From NCBI GenBank assembly GCA_917880885.1, contig OU862931.1:14271337-14335336 (forward strand): 64,000 bases of DNA, read 5' to 3'. Every line of letters starts with the position of its first letter. The stretch's first letter is position 1. Shown here piece by piece: positions 1 to 10,429 of this stretch. The stretch comes from Limnephilus marmoratus (Eukaryota > Arthropoda > Insecta > Trichoptera > Limnephilidae). The notes under the pieces were generated by a model. The model made no database searches and was not told where the DNA came from. It worked only from the letters and a program-made list of their open reading frames with translations. A program made the position numbers and the translations under genes.

Positions 1-130
1 TGCTGTCTTTGTTCTCCCGATATTACAATGGAAGATGCTCCGAGGAACTAGCGTCATTTATCCCCTCGGCACCGGTGCATAGGCGGGAAACACGCGCCCA
101 ACATTTGTACATGGTTGACATTAGCCACAT

Positions 131-582
131 GTGAATAATAATAATAATAATAATTGGATGACTTCTATAGCGCCATTTTCGTGAGAAAATCACCTCAAGG
201 GCGCTTTAAAAATTCATTTATACATTTAATCTATACCTATATACTACAAGTGGCTTACACCTAAGATTGATAAATGACTTACAACTAAGACTTATATCAC
301 TAGTGACTTAGAACTATACATATTTTTATAACCAAGTTTGCACTTGCAAGTCATAACACAAACAGAGCAGTATTGTTACTGATCTAATCGTGCCACGACT
401 TGCAACAATCTTACAATTAGATATTTACGACTAACGCACTTATTTACATTTATAATCACATTTTGTTATGGTTACTGCCATAATACGAAGTTATTAAACG
501 AATATAGCAATATTGTTACTGCTCTATTCGTATTATGACTTGCAACAGCTGTCTTAAAATTATTTACGACTAACATACATAA
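131..582 (-). mobile_element. LINE 3' end with (ATT)n tail, decayed
   Basis: An (AAT)n run at about 131-153 is followed by a segment ending near 208 that recurs in opposite orientation at 27640-27712 (shared words GGATGACT, AGCGCC and AAATCACCTCAAGGGCGC). The microsatellite next to the shared segment fits a LINE 3' end with a simple-repeat tail, element on the minus strand. Further in, a ~139-bp unit is imperfectly duplicated (starts near 368 and 507; shared words TATTGTTACTG, CGACTTGCAACA, ATTTACGACTAAC). No coding remains. The clade is not identifiable by eye. Confidence 0.5.
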
Positions 583-586
583 TTAC

Positions 587-637
587 ATGGGTCGTTTACA
601 TAAATGGGTCGTTTACATAAATGGGTCGTTTCTATGA
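587..637. repeat. 17-bp tandem repeat, 3 copies
   Basis: Three copies of a 17-bp unit beginning ATGGGTCGTTT start at 587, 604 and 621. The array ends exactly where the LINE C-terminal coding remnant at 636-850 begins. Confidence 0.8.
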
Positions 638-850
638 CTCGTTCTTGAGTTCAACGGCTCGGCTGTGGAACGATTTTCCGGCCTCTGTGTTTCATCCCTC
701 CTACAACATGGGTCTCTTCAAGACCCATGTTATTTCTTTCCTTTCCTCAAAAAGACCCTCCACACAGCATCTCCAAAGATTACATAGGCCCTGAGCGAAA
801 TTATTTTCTTAAGGGCCTCCTGTGTGGAGTTAATGTAAAAAAAAGTGAAT
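636..850 (+). pseudogene. LINE RT C-terminus plus 3' end (source of repeat A tail)
   Basis: Frame + encodes a typical non-LTR ORF2 C-terminus: FLSSTARLWNDFPASVF, then YNMGLFKTHVISFL, then a stop near 790. This is the 'TARLWN-LP-SVF...YN...FK' signature of many insect CR1/Jockey-like LINEs. The last ~110 bp (from AAAAAGACCCTCCACAC to the A-run at 838-844) are nearly identical to the 3' tail of every repeat A copy in the window, including the terminal hairpin CTCCACACAG...CTGTGTGGAG. This copy therefore looks like the autonomous LINE whose 3' end the SINE-like repeat A shares. It is 5'-truncated; only about 50 codons remain. Confidence 0.7.
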
Positions 851-1039
851 AATTATGACCATTCCAGTAATTTTTGGTGTTGGGTGTTGGAAGTAACATT
901 CAGCTTTTCACGACGAACGCTAGACATTTTATGCTTCAAAAACAAGTTCATTGGAGGGGACCCCACCACCTTCTCAACGGCGTTATAAGGAAACATATGT
1001 TTTCCTCCTTCACCGTACACGTCGAAACTCTACTTTTTT

Positions 1040-1115
1040 TATTGGACGAAGCTACATTTATCTGAACGACTCTAGACCCTCCAATGTCCATGCATACGGG
1101 GTTAGTAAGCAGTAT
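1040..1115 (+). repeat. repeat D, partial copy
   Basis: Words GAAGCTACATTTA, GACTCTAGACC, CAATGTCC and CATACGGGGTTAGTAAGCAGTAT match the better copies at 14120-14280 (+) and 25138-25290 (-). It is probably a LINE or SINE fragment. No coding is visible. Confidence 0.5.
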
Positions 1116-1433
1116 AAAAACAAGATCAGTTTAATTTTGTGTTGAGGCTTTGACTTTGCATTATGCTTTCTTTTGTATCACGAATATTCTCCAATAGGCA
1201 AAGAATTCAATGGCCAATAAAATTGCATCTACCATTTTTTTATGTGGCATCACCAATAATTGGGGTAGCTAAGTTATGAGGTTGAAGGGATGTATAAGGG
1301 AAAAAATCTGAAGCATGGGAAAGTTGCTAGTTCCTCCATTAAGATCTGATCAACCAATACAACTGAATCCATTTAGGCATAGTTTTGCTTGGGAATGGTG
1401 GTCTTTCAACAGGACGACCATCTAATAAATAAC

Positions 1434-1497
1434 AAAACAGTGGAATCCTTGCACTACTACAAATAATTTGCAGTAGTGCAAAGATTCTATTGTTTTG
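1434..1497. repeat. 30-bp-arm hairpin
   Basis: CAAAACA(g)T(g)GAATC-TTGCACTACT pairs with its complement across a short loop near TAA at 1465. The arms are about 30 bp with few mismatches. It lies about 70 bp upstream of a tRNA-like T-arm (1562-1603). Confidence 0.75.
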
Positions 1498-1561
1498 TAT
1501 TGTAACCCAGAACCTCTCGTCTATCCGGGACGTGTGTTTACCAATTCCGCCATTGCGCCCT

Positions 1562-1603
1562 ACTGTAGAGGTGCTGGGTTCGAGTCCCAGTTGCGACCAT
1601 TAT
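1562..1603 (+). other. tRNA-like T-arm / B-box
   Basis: GCTGGGTTCGAGTCCCAGT forms a perfect T-stem/loop with a pol III B-box (GGTTCGAGTCC), followed by an acceptor-like TTGCGACCA. No matching D-arm or acceptor 5' strand sits at the right distance, so this is a tRNA-derived fragment and not a functional tRNA gene. Confidence 0.5.
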
Positions 1604-1607
1604 CTGT

Positions 1608-1682
1608 TCTGTTTTTCTGTGTCTTGTTCTCTTTCATATTTTCGTTTAGATTATTATTATTTTCTTCTTTTTCAATGATAGC
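1608..1682. repeat. T-rich repeat shared with 3782-3895
   Basis: TTTTTCTGTGTCTTGTTC followed by CTTTCATATTTTCGTTTAG recurs twice in tandem at 3782-3895. It directly follows the tRNA-like T-arm. Origin unknown. Confidence 0.6.
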
Positions 1683-1894
1683 ATTTATTAGAATTTCGAT
1701 TATGTTTTCGTGAATGAATTAACGCAAATATCGGAAGTGGAAATTAACCCACATCCCGACATCCGATCGAGCTGAAACTCGGCAGATAGACTTGTTGAGG
1801 ATAATTTTGTTGGCCGGATTGGCAAATACTGTTTGAGTGAAACCTTTGAACTCTACAGCAGGACTCCGGACATCGAACACCGCAGTTTGAAAAA

Positions 1895-2075
1895 TGGATT
1901 CGTACTCCGTCACCCCTTAACTCCCTGACTCACCCCTCATACCTTTTTCCTTCTCAGAACTTCCTCTCCCTCCTTTCCCTAAAAAGGCCCTCCATATAAC
2001 ATCCCCAAATATGATATAGGCCCCAAAGGAAATTGTTTTCCTCAGGGCCTCCTGTGTGAAGCTAATATTAAACAA
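1895..2075 (+). mobile_element. repeat A (SINE-like), 5'-truncated
   Basis: It begins in the body (GGATTCGTACTCCGTCA), runs through CACCCCTCATACC and CCTTTCCCTAAAAAGGCCCTCC, and ends in the tail hairpin and GTGTGAAGCTAAT. It is diverged from the better copies. About 180 bp of the usual ~440 are present. Confidence 0.75.
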
Positions 2076-2079
2076 AATC

Positions 2080-3130
2080 ATCAGAACCAATTTTGAAAAT
2101 TTCAAAGCACATTTGAGATCATTTCGCATAATATTCGCATAACTAAAATCGGAATTAGTACCTTTGTTTAATATCAATTTAATAATACTCAGTCGCTGTG
2201 ATGAGCATTGTCTCTCAAACTGGGATTTTGAGACTTAGTTACTGACAGCTAAACTTTTTAATGACAACATCACGAAGATAATCAACTTGGTCCAGATTAA
2301 GATGGATCTTCATTTCTCTAAGTTTTTTAAAGCTTTTACTGGAAGTTGCAAAACTAATGTTAGAATGGTTGGATGATAAAACCATAATTCATTTATATAA
2401 ACGCACAGCTTCTGGATGAAGGCCCAATCAAATTGGTTTCACTCTTCTTATTTTCTTGCTTTTTGCTATCATGTGTTATAACTGTACCATCTTAGACTTG
2501 GGGTAAATTTTACTTATCTTACCACGACCTTTACCAAGTATCGCCTATTAGAAATATAGTTGCTTTATGACTGGGTTAATTCTGTAGGACCGTTAAAAAA
2601 ATCTGCACTAAGAAGGAATACTTAAAATACTTAAGGAATACTTATCAGCTTTCTTCGTTGAAGGGTGTTGAGGCAAACACTGCAGTCTTATGCAGAAGAA
2701 ACTTAAAGGATACAGCAGGAGAGCAGAACCGAAGGTGGTTGCTAAAAGCCGCCAATAACTTACCAAGAGTTATACCTAGAAATTATGCACGATAATTCAC
2801 TAAATATTGTGCTGTTTGCTCTAAATTAGAATATTTCTGGTTGAAACTTACATTATATTATTCATTTTTTTAATATTATTAGTTTCATTAGCAAAGTTTG
2901 CATATGATGTAGGTATGAGAAAATGTAAAGTTGTATGAGTCTATGAAACAACTCCGTGCTTTATTTGTATTGTCCATACTTTTTGTAGTTTTTTTTCCAA
3001 TCGCTACTTTGTAGATTATGTTTAATGGCATGCCAGTAATTTCTGTCGTGATATTTTTATAATTTTATTGGTTTTTTTAATTTTGTTGGAAGCGTACTTG
3101 TATAATGATCGGTTAAAGTTGAGTTAAATA
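2080..3130. other. AT-rich, nothing recognised
   Basis: No open frame above 60 codons, no repeat shared with the rest of the window that I can see, and no clear hairpin. Confidence 0.5.
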
Positions 3131-3618
3131 CAACAGTTTGAGTAATTTCTTTTGTTAAAATGGTCTATGCAACTTTCATTATAGTCCACTTTTCGAGTAG
3201 GGACATTTATTAGGCTTTCCAGTCTATGGGAGGCCAGCAGTTGTAGATATTGAATTCTTTTTGGGTGTCCATTATCTATAATTTTTTATTTATATTTCCA
3301 ATAAAAAAAATGTATCTTTTAGTAGACAGAGTTCCTTGACTACTGATTAAAGTAATTGGTCTATAATTTTTGAGTAACAGTTTGAGTAATTTCTTTTGTT
3401 AAAATGGTCTATGCAACTTTCATTATCGTCCACTTTCCGAGTAGGGACATTTATTAGGCTTTCCAGTCTATGGGAGGCCAGCAGCTGTAGATATTGAATT
3501 CTTTTTGGGTGTCCGTTATCTAGAATTTTTTATTTATATTTCCAATAAAAAAATGTATCTTTTAGTAGACAGAGTTCCTTGACTACGGATTAAAGGAATT
3601 GGTCTATATTTTTTTATG
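3131..3618. repeat. 244-bp tandem duplication
   Basis: Two copies of a 244-bp unit lie head to tail (units start at about 3132 and 3376; landmark AACAGTTTGAGTAATTTC). They differ at only a few positions, such as ATAGTCC versus ATCGTCC and TTTTCGAG versus TTTCCGAG. The high identity implies a recent duplication. Confidence 0.9.
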
Positions 3619-3781
3619 GTTACCGATTTAAATTTTTAGACAATTGGCATTTGTGATAATAATTTCCTTTTTTATTTCACCGTCATGTTGCTTGTAAATC
3701 CAATAATTTCCAAATTCACGTATTTACGGTTTATTAAAAATTCAGTCAGAATTACTATGTGAAGATTAACTTAAATAATTG

Positions 3782-3895
3782 TCTTTTTCTGTGTCTTGTT
3801 CTCTTTCAAATTTTCGTTTCAATTATTAATGTTTTCTTCTTCTTATTCCCTTTCATATTTTCGTTTAGATTATTATACTTATCTTCTTTTTCGAA
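3782..3895. repeat. T-rich repeat, two tandem units
   Basis: Two imperfect units of the segment also seen at 1608-1682. Confidence 0.55.
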
Positions 3896-5380
3896 GATTT
3901 ATTTTTTGTAACTGTTGTTACGGTTTACCTTTTTACTTTACACTATAATTTTATATCATCTAGGTGTGAAATGTAAATTATTTTTCATTTGGAATACTTC
4001 GTGCCATTATATTTCCATCTTTAAACCAAACGAAAGAATAGTTTTTTTTCCTTGGCAAATTTTATGATCTTCCAGAATAGTTCCTTTTAATGGGGGCTTA
4101 TTTCTTCCGCAATGTAGATCATTTCTGTGGAAATATCTTCGATTGTTGCATGATTATTTTTTTTTCTCTTTGAGATAAGGTTACTCTAGTCAACTTATAA
4201 TGCAAATTGTACTAGCAGTTTCGGTGGTGCAGTGTTTCATCTACCTTTAACCCTTTTTACCTCAATAATTTGCTACTTCCTTTTTTTGGAGGAATGCCCG
4301 CTATTTCTCGATAATTAGAGTGATTTGTACTACAAATCTGAAATTTTTATCTCATGTTATGTCATAAAAATATTCTTTTTCTGCTGTTCTTTTTTATGTT
4401 TTCAATTTCGTTTTCATTTTTTATTTATTTTGTAATACCGTTATTTCCACTTTCTCTATTAAGTCTTCGTATTGAGTACTAATAAGATCAATGTTTTTCT
4501 CGGTGTCCTGAGTTTGCTTATCAATTTTTGATATAATTTATTTAACATGGAATCAAATTTTTTGTTCAATAATCCATATAATTTTATCAATGTTAAATTT
4601 TTCTTCGCTTTCCTCTTGTATTTTCCTTTCTCCATTATTATTTTCATTTTTTAGGTAGGTTTCCCTTAATTGTCCAGAAATATGTACCTCTTATTAAATG
4701 AAAAATAATTTAATTGATTTATTAATGCAACATAAAATTTTTTCTCAGATTCAAAAGATAAATTGTATGTGGCTGTGTTTTGAACTTTCAACGACAATGT
4801 TTATTAATTTGTCGTTTTGTGTAATTTTTTTTAGGTGGAGATATTAAGTTTTTTGCACTGCCACTACCACATACACTGTTATTTTGCTTAACGTTTCACT
4901 GGTTTATTGGTTTCAATTTTGATTACTTTATTAGCTTGCTTGATTCCACTAATTTCGTTATTAAATTTGGAGCTGTCAGAATCAGCTGTTGTTTTCAGTT
5001 TGTACATAGATAATGATCAATTATGATGATTAAATTATGTATTGTGTAATGTGAATTAAGTATTGTGTATTACACATTAATGCATTACGCATTATGCATT
5101 ATGCATTATTACGCATCGTTAGGTGCCATGAAATATAAACACCAAGCGTAAAGTTTTATTTCATTTGATTGAAATTTGTCGAAAAACAAACATTATCATG
5201 AAGGCTCCTGGACAAAATTCCACAAATCAATATCTTAAAAATCGTCGGCTTCATAATAAATAATAACAATGACATATTTTAGAAAAAAATTATCAGGAGT
5301 TCAAAGTTTTAGGATTCGTGCATACACTTATTTTTAACAAATTGCTGCGTTGATCCTAATCCTCTATTAATCAATTATTG
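3896..5380. other. AT-rich; possible heavily decayed coding on minus strand
   Basis: On the minus strand 4650-4080 short blocks read like Lys-rich coding (for example KGKYKRKAKKNLTLIKL at 4459-4647) broken by stops and frame changes. I cannot assign a family. Around 5040-5115 the words GCATTAT and ATTACGCAT repeat in a short purine/pyrimidine-alternating stretch. Confidence 0.3.
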
Positions 5381-5474
5381 TACTGATCCTTTCAGAGGTG
5401 GTGGAGTGGCAGAGATTTCATCAACCTCATTCTAAAAAACGACTCCTTTTTCGCATCTAACCGCATCGCCTTTT

Positions 5475-5560
5475 AAAGTCCTTCCGTAGGGTTAGACTCT
5501 TCAGGCCTCGACCAAATTTTGTCGAGTGTAAAAATATTTCTGTTTTGTAACAAAATGCAA
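5475..5560 (+). repeat. repeat E, LINE-tail-like
   Basis: It shares GGTTAGACTCTTCAGGCCTCG..., a T-rich block and a final AAAATGCAAATAAAT with 10335-10420. Each copy can fold a short hairpin with a different stem (CTCGAC/GTCGAG here, CCCCTCA/TGAGGGG there) and ends in an A-rich tail. This fits a LINE 3' end. Confidence 0.45.
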
Positions 5561-5738
5561 ATAAATCGTCCAACGCATCCGCCGCCAAGATCCAGACAAT
5601 CCAATGAATCCGAGCACCCCTGCTTAGTCACCAAACGTAACAAACCACTTGGGATGACACATGGCAGAGAGATGATTATACAGTAAATGGTACCGGGGGC
5701 GACGATACCCATACCCGCCTCCCAAATTGAATAATGAA
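5560..5738 (-). mobile_element. repeat A, 5' half only
   Basis: Minus-orientation body of repeat A: GCATCCGCCGCCAAG, CACCCCTGCTTAGTCACC, AAACGTAACAAACCACTTGG, and the 5' end ACCCGCCTCCCAAATTG. The 3' half is absent; it abuts repeat E on the left. Confidence 0.75.
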
Positions 5739-5944
5739 CGAGTGCACTTAAACTAAAAATATAATTCATTCTGGGAGCACCAAAGCAATTATAATTTTTT
5801 GTTGTTGTTGACAACGCGCAACGTTAACAATGTTTGAATTTGCAATATTTTGAGAGTCTTATCGTATCAAGATTTTAAAATAAAAGAACTCAGTGATCTT
5901 GTGTTCAAGTACATAGGTACTAAACATAAAATAGTTACAATTTT

Positions 5945-6155
5945 GCAGTTCACATACGGTAGAAGTGAAGATTTCAGAAAACTAAAGTAGACAAGAGTGG
6001 GGAGGCTACGAAGCACAAAAACGTAACCGATTATTCTATCTCATTTTCTCGCAGGCTAAATCCTATAGAAGTATGTGTGTGGTTCTTTTTATTGTTGCTT
6101 TTTCATTTCATCGAGTTTCAAATGACAACGGTGTGAAAGAAGTTTTCACTTCAAT
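5945..6155 (+). repeat. repeat B, copy 1
   Basis: CACATACGGTAGAAGTG ... ACTAAAGTAGACAAGAG TGGGGAGGC ... AAGAAGTTTTCACTTC matches the inverted copies at 28768-29062 and 27862-28135. It is a ~210-290 bp dispersed element. The ends both carry GAAGTG/CACTTC words, suggesting a degenerate inverted-repeat element. Confidence 0.65.
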
Positions 6156-6169
6156 AAAACAATGTTTCT

Positions 6170-6730
6170 AGTGCTTGCCAAATCAACGGCAACTTCTGAT
6201 TACTATTAATTAGAAAAGTATAATTGCTCGTGTGTGGGGTCTGCAATAAGATCAATGGGGCCTCCAACAGTACTGCGATAAATAATTCAATGCCTCCGAG
6301 GGTATTATTTGTTCCATTGGTCAGATTAACCCTTTTGTGTTCTCCGACCTCGTGTCAAGACCTCGAGCTTGTTTCGTAAAAGGAATTTCTTCACGTTGTT
6401 AATTTTTAATTTAGGTTTTTACCCCCTTGGTTTTATTCCGTTTTGCTTGGTTTTAATGCTTTAGGTACAAAGCAAATGAAAGCCATATTTATTTTTAACA
6501 GTTGTTATTTTTCGTTAGCCATTTTGAAACCTCATGATTCGTGTTGTTTGTTTATTAATTTGAATTGCTGTATTTAATTTAGTTTAGGTTGGGTCGCATA
6601 CTGATACGCCTAGGAATAAAATATGGTCTGAAGCTTTCAAATAACATTGCAAAACTAATGCTTGCAGCGCCAAAACATTTTTTTTCTCCATAAATTTTTA
6701 CTACAATAATATTGTTTGAAATAATATTTA
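6170..6730. other. AT-rich, nothing recognised
   Basis: No open frame of note. A short segment at 6320-6380 (TTCTCCGACCTCG, AAGACCTCGAGC) is mildly like repeat E. Confidence 0.4.
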
Positions 6731-6734
6731 ATAC

Positions 6735-6885
6735 ACCCTCCTAATAAAGCAGATGTTTGTGCTGAGAGGACAACGTGTATTTACATATTTATTTTATTTG
6801 ATATAATATATCTTACATTTCAAATACAATTCAGGTAACTCACTCACTCACTAGGTAACTCACCTGTGCTGAGGCCTCCATTTTA
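6735..6885 (-). mobile_element. LINE 3'-end fragments with stem-loops
   Basis: Read on the minus strand, 6885-6835 contains CCTCAGCACAGGTGAG...CCTAGTGAG and 6775-6735 contains CCTCTCAGCACAAACA...TTATTAGGAGGG. Both match the LINE 3' stem-loop pattern seen at 11523-11562, 13978-14020, 31325-31365, 51325-51360 and 62560-62600. Confidence 0.5.
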
Positions 6886-7237
6886 CAAAACAAAAATTTA
6901 TACATAATTTATTAAAAATAATATGAAAATAATGCTGCATAAAAAAAAATAAGCGAAAATTAAATAAAAAATAAAAAAATTTAATTAGGGTAAAATTATA
7001 GTTAAAAAGGATTATTTAATGATGTGTTTTATATTGGTTTTGTGTGTTTGTATATGTGTTTTATTCTTATTATATTATGAAATTTTGGTAATATTGTCTT
7101 TTTTGTTCTTTAATCGATTTTTTTTAATTTTGAGTATGAATATATTATATTATAATTATAAAGTTACAGAGTGAAGTACATGAAAAAATAATAATTAATT
7201 TTCAATTTGGATTTCTAATGAAAAAATAATTAGTTAA

Positions 7238-7932
7238 CCCATTGGCCACAAACCTCGGCAGCCTGCCGGGTGTGCAACTCAGGTACTTAACCACAAACCC
7301 CGGCGCGCTGACGGGCTAGAGTAGGTCCGCCAAAAAAAAAACGAAAAACAAGCACGACAGTGACATTTTTAAATAAAATTTTAGATGCTGAACGCTCTGT
7401 AGGTACTAATCATTTATTTGGTAGAATTGGCAATAATATATTTCTCATATTTTTCCCTGATATTTGTGTTCCGAGTTTTGCATGCAGCCAGCCGCCATTT
7501 AATTTCTTCAAAATTGCGAGTGGTTCTAGGCTTTTGGTAGTGACCCTAAACGACCCTGATTGCTTCGAGGACTATCATACCAAATTATTTTATTAGTTAT
7601 ATATACATGTATGTAAAAAGCGAAAATTATTATTGTTCGATTAATGAATACTATGTTTTTTTAGAACTTTTTGAACAAAAATGTGGAAAAAGAACTTACG
7701 AAAAAAGAGAACGTTATATTTGTATGCTTATTTATATATATTTTAATATTTTAATTTTTTTTTTTTTTTTCTATACCTTAATCCAATATGTAAACAAATT
7801 TAAAGAAATTAATTGATTTTAATATACAGTTCAATAGATTTAGTACACCAATGCAGGTTTTCAATTTTTGGTACAAAATTAATTCAGTGGTGAAGGCCAA
7901 TTTTTTAGCTCATTAATTCTGTGGCCAATTGG
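7238..7932. mobile_element. TTAA-flanked inverted-repeat element (piggyBac-like, non-autonomous)
   Basis: It is flanked by TTAA at 7234-7237 and 7933-7936. The terminal inverted repeats are CCCATTGGCCACA on the left and CCAATTGGCCACA as the complement on the right (1 mismatch). A TTAA duplication and CC-starting termini are the hallmark of piggyBac-type elements. The left subterminal region is GC-rich (CCTCGGCAGCCTGCCGGG). No transposase is present; the 78-codon frame at 7360-7596 has no DDD motif I recognise. Alternative: chance pairing of a 13-bp word, unlikely given TTAA on both sides. Confidence 0.65.
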
Positions 7933-7939
7933 TTAATAA

Positions 7940-8655
7940 ATATCATTAATTAAAAATTTAACATGGCAATGAAAAAGACAATACATTCGTAAGAAAAGAG
8001 GGGATATATTTTTAAGATAATATATAAAAGTAATAAACAATATAGATAAGTTGTACATAATACATTAGAAATAATAAGTTAAACCTAATATACTTGCCAA
8101 AGAAAAAGTTAAAATTTTATGTAGTATTTAGGCTAGGATCTGCGTGGTTGAATTTCTGAACCCGACTTCGATTGCATGTCCGACATCACGCCTTACCCGT
8201 CGCACCGTGTAAACATCCGTATACATGGATTTTCAGACAAAGCTACCATTGTAATTCGATTTCTAATTCAAGAATTCGTCACAAGACGACGCAACTTTCG
8301 TCGGCAAGACGCAAAGGGAAGTTACCTTCCTAGGTATAAGTTCTACCAATTTGTGAACCTGGAGTATCTCCCGGATTTCGGAAGATTGACAGTAATTTTC
8401 AGTTGTATTAAGCGACTGTATATTACATATGACGTCATCGTCCGTCCCGGTTACTTTTTCGCGGTGACTTGCCATCACTGCTTGACACGTTGACATTGTT
8501 GACAGTGGATACGAGGAACGGACTAGTTTTGGAACCACTTCCTATTGGGTTTACAAAATGATCACCAACACTAACTTGGCGAAACCGAAACAAAAGCTGC
8601 CCGCAGGGCCTAGTTGTAGTTATTATTTCACATTTGTAGATTATTTATCGACCAC
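7940..8655. other. Unassigned; GC-richer core 8120-8640
   Basis: Overlapping frames of 105 codons (+, 8176-8493) and 91 codons (-, 8263-8538) show no domain I recognise, and neither has clear codon bias. I do not call a gene. Confidence 0.4.
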
Positions 8656-8662
8656 CATGCAA

Positions 8663-8985
8663 GACTTTTTTTTTTTACATTAGCTCTATATAGGAAACCC
8701 TGAGGAAAAATCACTTAAGGTTTAAGTAATCTTTGGAAACGCTGTGTCGGGGGTCTTTTTAGGGGAAGGAATAAGTGGAAGTTCTGGCAAAGAAAAACGA
8801 TTTGAGGGTTGGGAAGAAATCTGAGGGTCAGTGTGTCCAAGATTGACGGATGATCGAATCCATCCCTCATACTGCGGTGCAAGGCGAGGGTCCAGAGAGT
8901 CCGGCTGGAGAGGTCTTGGTTAGAGTTCCCCCAACCGGTGTCTCCGGGTTCCGCCCTCCACGGCAGATGGGCGAACGGTATTTAT
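8663..8985 (-). mobile_element. repeat A, 5'-truncated
   Basis: Minus orientation: T-run and ACATTAGCTCTATATAGG at the 3' end, GGGGGTCTTTTTAGGGG, GGTCAGTGTGTCCAAG, and GAATCCATCCCTCATACTGC, extending to about 8985. It is diverged and lacks the 5' ~120 bp. Confidence 0.8.
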
Positions 8986-9254
8986 TTTCAACAATCTTTT
9001 TCTTTTGTTAGCCTTTTGGAAATGCGATGATTTTTGAATTGTTTATTCATTCGCATAACTATATTATTTAATTAAGTCAGTTTTTTTTCTGATGCGCCTA
9101 ATGATAATTATGCTCTCAACCTTACCAATAATATTTAAATTTTGTATTTCATGTGCACCTACGAGTTTGTAAGTAAATTATAAACATTTGTTCACAAAAT
9201 ATCAAGTTTTTTCAGCAAAGGACTGCTGCTTCTACAAGTGAAGTTTTTATAACC

Positions 9255-9716
9255 TTTTTTTACATTAGCTCCACACAGGAAGCCCTGAGAAAAATAATTC
9301 CCTTCAAGGGTCATCTTTGTCATCTTTGACATCTTATGTACTTATGTCATCTTTGGGTATGCTGTGGGGGGGTCTTTTGAGAAAAGGAAGAAAATGAAAT
9401 TCTGGAAAGAAAAATGTTTGAGGGGAGAAGGAATCTGGGGGTCTCCGGGAATAAAGTACGTATGATTTCATCCCTTCCACTGTGGTACAAGACGATGTTC
9501 CGAGGTCAACCCGTCTCAACCAGTCTCTCCCGATTCGGCCTGCCTCGCAGCTGGTGGGCAGACGCATCCAACGCCAAGACGCGGACCAACCTCACCTCAT
9601 GAACCCGGACAGTCACCAAACGTGCCGAACCACTTAGAGTGACCTTTGGCAGAGGTGTTGGTTATTCATTAAATGGTTCCTTACGCTACGGTACCCATAA
9701 CCGCCTCCCAAATTGT
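9255..9716 (-). mobile_element. repeat A, near full length
   Basis: Starts (3' end) with a T-run and ACATTAGCTCCACACAGG, contains a short local duplication (CATCTTTG repeated near 9312-9355), and ends at the conserved 5' terminus CCGCCTCCCAAATTG. The frames on both strands here are not conserved between copies. Confidence 0.85.
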
Positions 9717-9719
9717 ACC

Positions 9720-10330
9720 TGAGAGATTCTGCATATTATTTTTTTAGTCTTGAATTTGTGCATGTCACGTCAAAACTCAGTCAGCTAATTACATTCAAAT
9801 TTTGTCACACATTGTATGCTGTAATCACATTATTTTCCACTTATAAAATCAAAATTTGGATTTCACTAACCCTCATACCACCCAACCAGTAAGGCAATCT
9901 AATCAATCTTTCTGCCCAGTGACTCAATGTTAATTATAGGGAAGTACGTAATAAACTTTAATTAGTTTCACTAAGTCGTTGATCGCATGTGAATCTGAAG
10001 AGTGCCTCAAATTATCAGCAAATTAACGTTGGATGAACTGCGCAAATAAGATTTATAAATCTCATTAGGCAACTTGGTTGAAAGTTTTATTGCATTAGTT
10101 TGGCTAAACAGCAAATGGTATAACTAGAAATAGCAGCCACTCGTTGCCTATTCCCTAGTGAGCTAGGCTGTGTAAAAGCACTGAAGCTGAGGGCATGAAC
10201 CTTGGAGGTATTTCCAACTTTAAACAAAGTCTGGCAGGTAAAATTGTTTGTTTTTGAAACACGTTTTCCTGGAAAGTTTGTGTTAAATACTTAAATAACA
10301 AAGCAATAATTGCATTATTATCAGAGAAAA
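9720..10330. other. AT-rich, nothing recognised
   Basis: No coding, repeat or hairpin that I can support. Confidence 0.5.
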
Positions 10331-10334
10331 ATCA

Positions 10335-10420
10335 TGAGGTGCTATTAACCCCTCAGGCCTCGGCCGTATTTTGTGAGGGGTGCGAAATATTTTCGTTTTG
10401 CAATAAAATTCAAATAAATG
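10335..10420 (+). repeat. repeat E, second copy
   Basis: AACCCCTCAGGCCTCGGCC ... TGTGAGGGGTGCG forms a 7-bp stem (CCCCTCA/TGAGGGG) and is followed by TTGCAATAAAATTC AAATAAAT, as in 5475-5560. Confidence 0.5.
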
Positions 10421-10429
10421 GAATATTTC

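Noticed and set aside
1562..1603. Functional tRNA gene
   Set aside because: Only the T-arm and a 3' acceptor-like strand exist; no D-arm or pairing 5' strand.
2640..4650. Decayed LINE or DNA transposase on the minus strand
   Set aside because: Lys-rich blocks are suggestive but I could not find a motif of any family; left unassigned.
5473..5814. 113-codon minus frame
   Set aside because: Spans repeat E and repeat A fragments; not conserved.
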